Shown: one piece after another, positions 1-8,171 of the stretch
How positions within the stretch are numbered: position 1 is the stretch's first letter
Layout of the letters: the number at the start of each line of letters is the position of its first letter
Made by a program: the position numbers and the translations under genes
Origin: Fidelibacterota bacterium
Lineage (GTDB): Bacteria; Fidelibacterota; Marinisomatia; SCGC-AAA003-L08; JACNLC01
Assembly (NCBI GenBank): GCA_013204025.1
Contig: JABMOW010000107.1
Span: 1 to 64,000, forward strand
Direction: 5' to 3'
Length of the DNA: 64,000 bases
Notes under the pieces: model-generated
What the model saw: the letters and a program-made list of their open reading frames with translations, nothing else
Told to the model about the DNA's origin: nothing
Database searches by the model: none

Positions 1-2
1 AA

Positions 3-78
<76 letters not shown>

Positions 79-144
79 AATTCTGTCTGTGAACAGGGCG
101 AAAATTTAGGACTGGAGTGATATTCATTTGAGGGTTTTTATCTG

Positions 145-1533
145 ATGGGACGAGTTCAGAGGCACAATGCCGCCACCAAACCAATAATATTTTTCATTCA
201 CCTTCAATTGCTTAAATTATCCATTGATATGAGTATGGATAATATCCCAATGACTAGCCGTATTTACCACCAAATTAGAAAACTCGGGCGTTGCCTGACC
301 CCGATCTTTTTTATAGTTGTTTTCATCACAACCGGCTGGGGATGTCGGCTTTGGGCGGTCCTTGCGTCTGACGGGCGCGACCTTTATAATCCGGGTACCG
401 TTGATTTATCCTGTTTGTATCAGGAGTTGTACCTGTTGCAACAGCAGGGTGGCCTTCCAACAAATTCGTGGCCATATAATAATAATGACGGGTGGGGGAT
501 TTCCTATTATTATCAACCCGGCTTTCATCTTATGCTAAATACGATTCGATCTTCTGAGCCCGCCGCAATCGACTCCATTTTATTTGAAAACACTATTACT
601 TCTCTGTTCTCTCCATTGAATCATACAAATATCGCAATGGGGCATGTCCGCACCGCATCATCTGGCGCTATCAGCATTCCGAATCCACACCCATTTGTAT
701 TTCGGGACAGTGCTGTCACATACACGTTCATTCATAATGGAAGCGTCGATAAATCGACACTTCTGAATTTGCTGACCGATGACGAAACTGATTATTCTTG
801 GATAAATCAGCATCCACCGCAAACCTATGGATATGGAGACTGGCAAACCGATGGGTGGGATTATGTGGTTGACTCTGAATTATTTTTTCTTTGGCTTGTA
901 CAATCAATTCAGCAGAACGACGGAGATATCAATTCAGGAATGAATGAGGCGTTGGGGGTTCTTGAACAGGTTCGACCGAATGATCATAAAAATTTCATTT
1001 TCTCCGATGGAGAAGATCTGTATGCTTATCGATCCAATATGCTTGTTTTCCCTAATCTATATTATACATTACCGACTAACAATATTTTTCATTATGCAAT
1101 CATGAGTTCGCCGCCCACCACTGGCCCGGCAGGTGAATTGAATTGGGTGGAAATCCCTCATCGTTCTCTGGTTAAGTTCTCACCGGGAGGATTAATCAAT
1201 GTGGACGACCACCTGTTCCCCGGATTATTATCATCAGAAACGGATGTTGTTCCTGCCGCGATGAATCTTTCAAATTATCCGAATCCCTTTAATTCCAATA
1301 CGCAGATCAACTTTACAATTCCCAACTCGGCTCCGATCTGGCTCAGACTCATTGACATCAATGGAAAAACCGTACGACAATTTTCTGAAGGTGAAGTCTT
1401 TTCTCCGGGAGAATATCAGTTCCTCTGGAATGGAAAGGATAGTTCGGGGAACGCCATGAGTTCGGGGATTTATTTTATCCGTTTACACACAGATGCGGTT
1501 TCAGATGTTCGTAAAATAATCCTGGTCAGGTGA
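145..1533 (+). CDS. Exported class II glutamine amidotransferase-like protein with C-terminal sorting domain
   Basis: The core matches the GATase_4/YafJ-like Ntn fold: CRLW at residue 67, GHVRTASSG near 166-174, NPHPF, then FIHNG at 195-199 (numbered from the ATG at 145). In cytoplasmic relatives the catalytic Cys directly follows the initiator Met. Here a hydrophobic segment (about residues 51-64) ends immediately before Cys67, so signal-peptide cleavage would create the N-terminal Cys nucleophile. The last about 90 residues are an NYPNPFN-type sorting domain that would target the protein to the cell surface. Start is uncertain: the ATG at 145 has TGAGGG about 10 bases upstream, while the ATG at 250 gives a more normal signal peptide. 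The substrate is unknown. The next gene follows after 9 bases and is probably cotranscribed. Confidence 0.75.
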   Translation: MGRVQRHNAATKPIIFFIHLQLLKLSIDMSMDNIPMTSRIYHQIRKLGRCLTPIFFIVVFITTGWGCRLWAVLASDGRDLYNPGTVDLSCLYQELYLLQQQGGLPTNSWPYNNNDGWGISYYYQPGFHLMLNTIRSSEPAAIDSILFENTITSLFSPLNHTNIAMGHVRTASSGAISIPNPHPFVFRDSAVTYTFIHNGSVDKSTLLNLLTDDETDYSWINQHPPQTYGYGDWQTDGWDYVVDSELFFLWLVQSIQQNDGDINSGMNEALGVLEQVRPNDHKNFIFSDGEDLYAYRSNMLVFPNLYYTLPTNNIFHYAIMSSPPTTGPAGELNWVEIPHRSLVKFSPGGLINVDDHLFPGLLSSETDVVPAAMNLSNYPNPFNSNTQINFTIPNSAPIWLRLIDINGKTVRQFSEGEVFSPGEYQFLWNGKDSSGNAMSSGIYFIRLHTDAVSDVRKIILVR

Positions 1534-1542
1534 GGGGGTTGT

Positions 1543-2580
1543 ATGATTGAATTGGTGAAGCAAAAGCACTCCCTGTTTTTCCCATTATGGGTGATTTTAT
1601 TTTCGTTTGTGTTGTGTCAGCAGACTGATATCAAACAATTCGTCGAAGAAATCCCCATCGTGCCTATTCCGCTTGATGGTCCTGCAGCGGAGAGCCGGGC
1701 GGAATTTTCAGGGCTTGCCTGGTTTGGGGAATATCTGATTATGTTACCCCAATACCCCGAAAGATATGGTAATCATTTTTTTATCATCCATCAGGATTCG
1801 TTACGCGGATTTCTTCAGAGTGGAAGTTCCAGTACAGTCACACCTACGCCACTACCAGTCAACATGCCAGATTTTTCCTCAATCATTCCAGGATATGAGG
1901 GATTCGAAGCCATTGATTTCTATCATGATCGGGTATTTATCACTATTGAGAGTGAAGCGGGATCAGGCGTGATGGGCTATTTAATCACCGGTACGGTTTC
2001 GCCAGGATTTACGGATATTGACCTGGATGTCAATTCATTGAGAAAAATCCCACCCCAAACCCATTTACCAAATTTTAGTGAGGAATCGTTGATCATCGTA
2101 GATAATACTGTTTGTACGATTTATGAGATCAATAGCTCTGAACTGAATAAACATTCCGTTATGCATACTTTTTCGATAGATGGGAACTCATCGGGGACGA
2201 TTCCTTTTCCATCCATAGAATACCGAATTACTGATACTACCCGCCCAGATCACAACAACCGATTCTGGGTAATTAACTACCTTTGGCCGGGGGACGGAGA
2301 TGATCTTAATGTTGTGGAAGATCCACTATTTCAGAAATATGGAAAAGGTTCATCGCATTCTAGCAGCAAAACGGTTGAGCGCCTGATTCAACTTGAGTAC
2401 ACTTCTAATGGAATTATCCTGACGGAGTCACCGCCTATTTTGTTGCAGCTTGAAAAAGGACAATCCCGTAATTGGGAGGGAATCGTTCGATTTCAAGATG
2501 TTGGGTTTTTACTAGTCACAGATAAATATCCCAAAACTATTTTAGCTTTTGTTCCTTATGCTATGAACGATCAACGCTGA
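1543..2580 (+). CDS. Exported hypothetical protein, possibly phytase-like beta-propeller
   Basis: 345 residues beginning with a hydrophobic N-terminal segment (PLWVILFSFVLC, about residues 15-26) that should act as a signal peptide. The mature part is rich in beta-strand-like segments. Motifs such as SGLAWFGEYL, YEGFEAIDF and NWEGIVRF...LLVTDKYP resemble the strand ends of the esterase-like/phytase-like propeller family (PF13449), but I could not confirm this. GAGGGGG sits 7 bases before the ATG and overlaps the end of the preceding amidotransferase-like gene, so the two form a likely operon. No catalytic residues are identified. Confidence 0.6.
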   Translation: MIELVKQKHSLFFPLWVILFSFVLCQQTDIKQFVEEIPIVPIPLDGPAAESRAEFSGLAWFGEYLIMLPQYPERYGNHFFIIHQDSLRGFLQSGSSSTVTPTPLPVNMPDFSSIIPGYEGFEAIDFYHDRVFITIESEAGSGVMGYLITGTVSPGFTDIDLDVNSLRKIPPQTHLPNFSEESLIIVDNTVCTIYEINSSELNKHSVMHTFSIDGNSSGTIPFPSIEYRITDTTRPDHNNRFWVINYLWPGDGDDLNVVEDPLFQKYGKGSSHSSSKTVERLIQLEYTSNGIILTESPPILLQLEKGQSRNWEGIVRFQDVGFLLVTDKYPKTILAFVPYAMNDQR

Positions 2581-2736
2581 TTTATCTCTGAATCAATATC
2601 GACATGAGTTAATACAAATGAGAGCTTCCAATAACAGTGGTTTAACATGTGGGCCGGCTTGGATTATCGTTTGTAAACAACTACCAGCAACTTTCAACCG
2701 GTATGACATTAGACGAATGTGACGATTAGCATTGCT

Positions 2737-3762
2737 TTAGTGTTCGATGCTGTTCAGATATGGCAATAACTTCTGAATTTCCTCTGTCGTGGTTTGGGAT
2801 TCCCAAATCCCTGCGGCTTTAGAAACGACTACCAGAATAAGGAAGCTCCCCACAATAATAAATGCCAGCCTTCGCGTAGTCCAAAAGGAGGTTCTTAATG
2901 GCAACGTTTCGAATTGAAGCGCTTTGTTTACCGGGCACGCATCGGTGCATGCAACACAACCGGTACATTCTGCGCTGATGATGTAAGGCTTTTTATCCAC
3001 CGGTAAATATGCTGGACAGACTTTTGCACAGAGACCGCAATCTGTGCAGGCATTGTCATCGCGGGCTATTCTTGAAGGACTGATGAAAGAAAAAATACCT
3101 AGAAAGCCTCCGTACGGGCAAAGATATCTGCACCAGAAATTTCTGATAAATAAAGAAAAAACCGCCAGAAGAACCAACACTGTTATGGCCATTCCGCTCA
3201 TGCTGGCAAAGAATGATAGCATTTTGACATCGGCCATTTTCCAGTACTGTCCACCGAGAATAGATTCTAAACGGCCCACATCCATTCTTAGCACCGAAAT
3301 CACAAAAAAGTACATTAATAAATATTTTATGCTGCGCAGAGGGATGTCAATCCATTTTGGGGGTTTATAATTTTTACCGAAAATTTGATACCCAAGTTTC
3401 CACAGCCATTCTGATACCGTCCCTACAGGACAAAACCAACTACAGAACGCTTTCTTAAACAGAAACGAAATTATCACGGCAAAAAGAAGGATAACAACTC
3501 CCGCAGGATGCACGTGGTCCATTATGCCTGTCATGAAAAAATATTTTAGCGATATGAGAGAACCAATGGGTAAAAAACCATCGACAGCCTGTGGTTTTGA
3601 TAAGGATGAAAATCCGGTTAACGAAAGCGAACTGATAAAAACGGTAAATTGTATCCCTGCAAGAATCGTGATCGCGAAGATGAACCACTGAACCTTGTTT
3701 CTATCAGAACGAAAGATGCTCAGGTGTCGTTTTTTCAGTTTGATTTTTTTTGCACTTGCCAC
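2737..3762 (-). CDS. NapH/CcoG-like membrane polyferredoxin
   Basis: 341-residue membrane iron-sulfur protein. Membrane segments lie near residues 25-50, 85-105, 145-160, 190-208 and 298-318. Two CxxxCP motifs (C107/C111 and C211/C215), typical of NapH/NosR/CcoG-like proteins, follow membrane segments. They are followed by two ferredoxin-type [4Fe-4S] motifs, CxxCxxCxxxCP at 239-250 and 266-277. Such proteins pass electrons from the quinone pool or ferredoxin-like donors to periplasmic or membrane reductases. The start codon is GTG with no obvious ribosome binding site. It lies 64 bases downstream of a rhodanese lipoprotein gene on the same strand, so a shared role in sulfur or redox chemistry is possible; no nap, nos or cco structural genes are nearby. 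The specific partner is unknown. Confidence 0.85.
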   Translation of the reverse strand: MASAKKIKLKKRHLSIFRSDRNKVQWFIFAITILAGIQFTVFISSLSLTGFSSLSKPQAVDGFLPIGSLISLKYFFMTGIMDHVHPAGVVILLFAVIISFLFKKAFCSWFCPVGTVSEWLWKLGYQIFGKNYKPPKWIDIPLRSIKYLLMYFFVISVLRMDVGRLESILGGQYWKMADVKMLSFFASMSGMAITVLVLLAVFSLFIRNFWCRYLCPYGGFLGIFSFISPSRIARDDNACTDCGLCAKVCPAYLPVDKKPYIISAECTGCVACTDACPVNKALQFETLPLRTSFWTTRRLAFIIVGSFLILVVVSKAAGIWESQTTTEEIQKLLPYLNSIEH

Positions 3763-3826
3763 TGGATATAATTTATGTCTTTAAAGGCATAATTTATTCT
3801 GCAAGACCTGGAAATCAACCTTCAGA

Positions 3827-4522
3827 TTATTTAACTAAATTGTGTTTTTCCTGCATCCAACCGTTTATTCCATCTCGAAGATTGTAAACTCTTTTAAAGC
3901 CTGAATCGATTAACAGTTTAGATGCAACAGTGCTTCTATTTCCTGATCTGCAATAAACCAGTATCGTTTCGTTTTTATGGTTCTCCAATTCGTGTATCCG
4001 CGCCTGTAATTCCTGTACCGGGATTAGTTGCGCTTGATTAATATGTCCTGATTGAAATTCTGGTGGAGTTCTCACATCCAGAATTATTGGTGTCAGATTT
4101 TGAATCACTTCAAGAGCATTTTTTGAGGATATTTCTTCGTATTGGGGATGAGCGAAATCAATGACATGTATTAAACCGTTTTCTCCATCAATAATTGTTG
4201 GGTAATTACCAAGGTTTGTCATTTTAATTTTCTTGTCGGCTTCAAGCGATTTACCAATCTCAAACAAAACTTGAAGATCCGGAATTTCCAGAATCTCGCC
4301 TCCCGCAGGACTCAAAAACACGACATAATCTCCGCGATAAACTGTGAAATTGGTTGTTGCCTCAATGTGCTCTGACAATTCAATTACCCGCAATCCTTCA
4401 ATTATTTCTCCTGACACCGAAGCATTCGGTACCTCAACGGTGCAAGAGCTATTGCATCCTGATGCGCCGATGTATCCCAGCAGAATCAAAACGAATTTTA
4501 TTATGTTACCATTTACTTTCAC
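3827..4522 (-). CDS. Rhodanese-domain lipoprotein
   Basis: 231 residues. An N-terminal signal with lipobox GASGC puts the lipidated cysteine at residue 23, so this is an envelope lipoprotein. Residues about 55-115 (YRGDYVVF, LEIPDLQV, MTNLGNYP) look like a degenerate cupredoxin-type beta-sandwich without obvious copper ligands; this is a weak inference. Residues about 133-225 are a rhodanese domain: ILDVRTPPEF, a GHINQA loop and the active-site loop CRSGNRS with Cys191, ending in GINGW. Rhodaneses carry sulfane sulfur on this Cys. It starts at GTG with AAGGGA about 7 bases upstream. The polyferredoxin gene follows on the same strand, suggesting a small redox/sulfur operon. Confidence 0.85.
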   Translation of the reverse strand: MKVNGNIIKFVLILLGYIGASGCNSSCTVEVPNASVSGEIIEGLRVIELSEHIEATTNFTVYRGDYVVFLSPAGGEILEIPDLQVLFEIGKSLEADKKIKMTNLGNYPTIIDGENGLIHVIDFAHPQYEEISSKNALEVIQNLTPIILDVRTPPEFQSGHINQAQLIPVQELQARIHELENHKNETILVYCRSGNRSTVASKLLIDSGFKRVYNLRDGINGWMQEKHNLVK

Positions 4523-4791
4523 GAAAATCCCTTCAATATTGTATTAGAGATGAATTATTGGATAAGAAGTTACTAAAATTAATTGAAGGTTGGTTTAAAC
4601 TCTGCTAATTTTACTCGGTGGTGCGCCCATATGGCAGCCGAGACGGTCACATTGGCGGATAAGTCGCGCTATATTTCAGAGATTTTCTCAATGTTCTCAT
4701 TGGAACATCATTTGTATTCACCAGACCAAGCTTGTGATTGGTAAACGAATTACAAAAAAACTTAAGAAAAATCAAATGAAAGGAAAATATC

Positions 4792-5235
4792 ATGACTTTA
4801 GTAAAATGGACACCCGTAATTAGCAGACCCGTTTCTCACATGATGGATGACATGGAGACTTGGATGGATCAGATATTTAGGCGAAACACCATAATTCCAG
4901 GAGAGGATAAAACCTGGACCCCCGCATTTTCAGTATCCGAAAATGACAAGGAGTTTGTTATTTCCGCGGACCTACCGGGTATGGAGAAAAAAGATGTGGA
5001 AATTTCTGTAGAAGAAAACGTGCTGACTATTTCAGGGGAGCGAAAGTCCTCGCTGGAAGACAACAGCAAGCATTACAGCGAAATCTTCTTTGGGAAATTT
5101 TCTCGCTCGTTTACATTGCCAGAGAATGTAAAAGAAAATGAAATTCAAGCAACGTTTAAAAATGGAGCGCTTACACTGAACTTGCCCAAAGCAGAGCCAA
5201 TCAAACCCGTCGTCAACAAAATCGCAATTAAATAA
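4792..5235 (+). CDS. Small heat shock protein, Hsp20/alpha-crystallin family
   Basis: 147 residues, normal length for bacterial class A small heat shock proteins. The alpha-crystallin domain covers about residues 38-140 (WTPAFSVSE, VISADLPGM, ISGERK, FSRSFTLPE, NGALTLNLPK). It holds partly unfolded proteins in an ATP-independent way. AGGAAA precedes the ATG by about 7 bases. It stands alone on the plus strand between minus-strand genes and ends at a strong terminator hairpin. I see no CIRCE element upstream, so regulation is unclear. Confidence 0.93.
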   Translation: MTLVKWTPVISRPVSHMMDDMETWMDQIFRRNTIIPGEDKTWTPAFSVSENDKEFVISADLPGMEKKDVEISVEENVLTISGERKSSLEDNSKHYSEIFFGKFSRSFTLPENVKENEIQATFKNGALTLNLPKAEPIKPVVNKIAIK

Positions 5236-5250
5236 TAAACGTACCATCAA

Positions 5251-5286
5251 AAAACGGGGACCGGACTATCGGTTCCCGTTTTTTAT
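5251..5286. terminator. Bidirectional rho-independent terminator
   Basis: The 13-base arms at 5251-5263 (AAAACGGGGACCG) and 5270-5282 (CGGTTCCCGTTTT) pair across loop GACTAT with one non-Watson-Crick position. A T-tract follows on the plus strand and an A-tract precedes it, so the element can terminate both the Hsp20 gene and the convergent peptidase gene. Confidence 0.9.
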
Positions 5287-5312
5287 TTTCTGATAAATAA
5301 CCGGCTTCGCGG

Positions 5313-7094
5313 TTAATCTTCTTTGCCTTGCGGTGCAATATTCAGTTTAATTTCTTCCTCGCCTCGTTGGATAACCACTGGAACCTCGACTCCTGCAGTG
5401 CAACTCTGTAACGCAAACATATAATCATAAATATTCATCGTCGTGATGTTATTAATGCTGATAATAATATCTCCAGCTTGCATTCCTGCACGACCTGCCG
5501 GTGCCATTTCTCGCACACCACTGATTTTAAATCCATCGCCACTATAAACAAAATCTGGAATAACTCCAAACGTAACGCTATATCCTTTTCTACCAGAATG
5601 TTTTTGGGATTCCACTTTCACATATTCTGGCTTCTCTGATGCGGTTAACACACGCTGAGTTAATCTGGCAATTAAATCTGTCACCTTTGCAGTCCCGGGA
5701 AAATTCAACAACTCCACATCATCTGACGGTCTGTGGTAGTCTTCATGCGCGCCAGTGAAGAAAAACAATACCGGAATGCTCTTTAAATAAAACGATTGAT
5801 GATCGCTGGAACCAAATCCTTCTTCGTCAAATGTGAAGTCAAGAGAGTCGGTATTGATATCAGTCAGCAGGGATTCCCAAGACAATGAAGTACCCGTACC
5901 ACCAATGACCAAGCTGTTTTCCTGGAGTCGCCCAACCATATCCATATTGAACATGGCGACAGCACTATCAAGGTGTATCGATGGATGCTCGACGAAATAT
6001 GCAGAACCCAACAAGCCTACTTCCTCCGCGCCAAATGCAATAAATAAAAGGGATCGTCTGGGTGATATAGGGCTGGTATCCGGTGAAAAATATGCCGCCA
6101 GTTCTAAAAGCGCGGCAATTCCGGATGCATTATCATCTGCACCATTATGAATTTCATGAAGATCTGGAGCCATTGAATTGCTGCCTTCGCCGCCCCATCC
6201 CAAATGATCCATGTGGCCACCCAGTATCAACCACTCGTCTTTAAGCGTCCCACTGCCCGGGATTGAACCAATCACATTTCGAGAGGTCAATAATTCAGGG
6301 TCAATATCTGTACTGACAGTTATGGTTTTCCCAATTTCAAAACTCGACGGATTCGGACTTCCATTCTTATTGATTTTATCCTGCAACTCTTCGACAGATG
6401 GATGCCCAGAAAATGAGAGCCAATCATCAATGACGCTTCTTTTAACATGAACAGCAGGAATTCCAACACTTTGCTTTCCACCCAATGAACCTCCTGTTTT
6501 AAGCTTATCGTTATCGTGATCTTCGAATGGACCCGTGACAAAAATAATTCCGGAGGCGCCCCTTTCTCTTGCTGCCATTGCTTTGTACCGGAGGGGAGAA
6601 AATTGTGCGAACTCGCCATCTTGGATTTCGCCATCAGGAGAATACCTCATCACTATAACAATTTTTCCTTTTACATCCAGCCCTTCATAATCATCGTAGT
6701 TAAGGTCGGGGGTTGAAATTCCATAACCTGCAAAAACGATCGGAGCCGTTATTTGTCCAGATGATGAAAACGAGAGCGTCGTAAAATCTGAATCAGAGAT
6801 TCTTTCCTCGGATGAAATAAAATTCTTTTTCCCTAGAGCCATCCCTGCTGCAAATTCAAATTCCTGAAAAAAACTATTACCAACGGGGATTAAACCATAG
6901 GCGTCGAAACATTTTGCAACGTAGGCTGCTGTCTGGTGATCGGATTTAGACCCCGCTTTACGACCCTCCATTTGGTCGCTTGCCAGAAATGAAATATGAG
7001 TATAAATATCATCTGCTGTGATGTTTTTATCATCAGGGATTGAAGGATTTTTGCAGGCGATTATTAAGATCAGTAATAATATCATTTTTTTCAT
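5313..7094 (-). CDS. M28-family metallopeptidase lipoprotein with PA and PDZ domains
   Basis: 593 residues. A short signal with LIIAC puts the lipidation Cys at about residue 14. After an N-terminal segment comes a PA-like insert (about residues 115-230), then the M28 zinc peptidase core: GGHMDHLG, DDNASG, EEVGLLGS, NMDMVGR and the late His in EDYHRPSDD. These supply the ligands for two zinc ions and the general base Glu. The last about 100 residues form a PDZ domain (GRAGMQAGDIIISINN). Such enzymes are secreted aminopeptidases; the substrate is not predictable. The ATG overlaps the stop of the upstream GDPD gene by four bases (ATGA), so the pair is translationally coupled. It ends at the shared terminator. 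Confidence 0.9.
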   Translation of the reverse strand: MKKMILLLILIIACKNPSIPDDKNITADDIYTHISFLASDQMEGRKAGSKSDHQTAAYVAKCFDAYGLIPVGNSFFQEFEFAAGMALGKKNFISSEERISDSDFTTLSFSSSGQITAPIVFAGYGISTPDLNYDDYEGLDVKGKIVIVMRYSPDGEIQDGEFAQFSPLRYKAMAARERGASGIIFVTGPFEDHDNDKLKTGGSLGGKQSVGIPAVHVKRSVIDDWLSFSGHPSVEELQDKINKNGSPNPSSFEIGKTITVSTDIDPELLTSRNVIGSIPGSGTLKDEWLILGGHMDHLGWGGEGSNSMAPDLHEIHNGADDNASGIAALLELAAYFSPDTSPISPRRSLLFIAFGAEEVGLLGSAYFVEHPSIHLDSAVAMFNMDMVGRLQENSLVIGGTGTSLSWESLLTDINTDSLDFTFDEEGFGSSDHQSFYLKSIPVLFFFTGAHEDYHRPSDDVELLNFPGTAKVTDLIARLTQRVLTASEKPEYVKVESQKHSGRKGYSVTFGVIPDFVYSGDGFKISGVREMAPAGRAGMQAGDIIISINNITTMNIYDYMFALQSCTAGVEVPVVIQRGEEEIKLNIAPQGKED

Positions 7095-7921
7095 ACGAAT
7101 TTCCTTATAAGTTCAATTTCATCGGTAATTATTCCGTCTACGTTCATTTGCCGGACCGTTTCCAACTTTTCTTCGGTATTTACTGTCCAGATATTTACTT
7201 TTAATCCAAATCTATGACAGGCATTTACAATTCTGTTATTCGCCAATTCCAAGTGTAAATGCAAAGCATCCGCTCTTACCAAGAACGACAGGATTATTGG
7301 TAGAAACCAGAGAACGCTATCGGTCCTTTTATCCCATAGTAATCCGGTTTGAATTGTACTGTCAATTTTTTTTACTTTCCTAAGCGCAAACAGATTAAAA
7401 GAGGAAATAAGGGTGGTGTCGATTTCACGGTGGAGACGAACCAACTTGATCACGCTTTCTTCGAATCCCGCACACTTCATTCGCTCAACTTTAATCTCTA
7501 AGTTCATCCATTTTCCTGCAGGTATTTTTGTCCACACATCTTCCAGCAGTGGCATCATTTGGTTTTCATTAAAATTGATATCCGCGATTTTTTTTTGAAA
7601 CCCAATTATGTCAGAATAATTTGAATCTCTGATCACAATTGCAACCTCTGCTTCACTGTGGAATTCTGCGTTATGGTGCAGCACCAGACATCCATCTTTT
7701 GTCTGTCGAATATCCGCTTCCGCGCCATCTGCACCAAAGAATAGAGCAGATTTAATCGCTCCGATTGTGTTTTCATGTGCAGATTTAGAGTACCCTCTGT
7801 GCCCGAGAACAATTAGCTTTCCAGTTGGATAAAATCGGCTCGCATCAGGACACCATCTCAGAAAAGATATCCGCAGAATTATGACTACTGCAATAAAGAG
7901 GGCAAATAATGTTGTTATCAT
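7091..7921 (-). CDS. Glycerophosphodiester phosphodiesterase family protein
   Basis: 276 residues with a single N-terminal membrane segment (about residues 3-18). The GDPD fold is recognisable: GHRGYSKSAHENT with the catalytic HR and EN, the metal-binding EADIRQTKDG, LEIKVE, and a C-terminal VNIWTVN...GIITD. The usual HD catalytic pair after the TKDG motif reads H-N here (VLHHNAEF), so activity may be altered. Family members hydrolyse glycerophosphodiesters to glycerol-3-phosphate and an alcohol. First gene of a two-gene minus-strand operon, divergent from dnaA. Confidence 0.85.
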   Translation of the reverse strand: MITTLFALFIAVVIILRISFLRWCPDASRFYPTGKLIVLGHRGYSKSAHENTIGAIKSALFFGADGAEADIRQTKDGCLVLHHNAEFHSEAEVAIVIRDSNYSDIIGFQKKIADINFNENQMMPLLEDVWTKIPAGKWMNLEIKVERMKCAGFEESVIKLVRLHREIDTTLISSFNLFALRKVKKIDSTIQTGLLWDKRTDSVLWFLPIILSFLVRADALHLHLELANNRIVNACHRFGLKVNIWTVNTEEKLETVRQMNVDGIITDEIELIRKFV

Positions 7922-8127
7922 GAAGAAAAAATTACCAATATCGTTATATCAATCATGACTTTTAATTACGCATCAATGGCATGTTTACCGAGATAGGGGG
8001 ATCGGTATTTTGATTGTAAGTTGTTTTTGGATTGTTTGATATTCTTGTTTTAGTGGCTTCGTGCTGCCTTATTGTTTTGGATTCTGATTGATGGCTCTGC
8101 AAATTTTGGGTCAAGGACGAATGGAAA

Positions 8128-8147
8128 TGTGCATAAGTTGTGAATAA
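8128..8147 (-). promoter_or_regulatory. Two tandem DnaA boxes upstream of dnaA (candidate oriC/autoregulatory site)
   Basis: On the minus strand the sequence contains TTATGCACA (8128-8136) and TTATTCACA (8139-8147). Both match the TTATNCACA DnaA-box consensus exactly, in the same orientation, with starts 11 bases apart. They lie just upstream of the dnaA start. This also lies at the transition from minus-strand genes on the left to plus-strand genes on the right, as expected around an origin. Two boxes alone do not prove an origin; dnaA autoregulation is the minimum reading. Confidence 0.6.
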
Positions 8148-8171
8148 AAATTTTCAATAGGAAGCTCTCGC

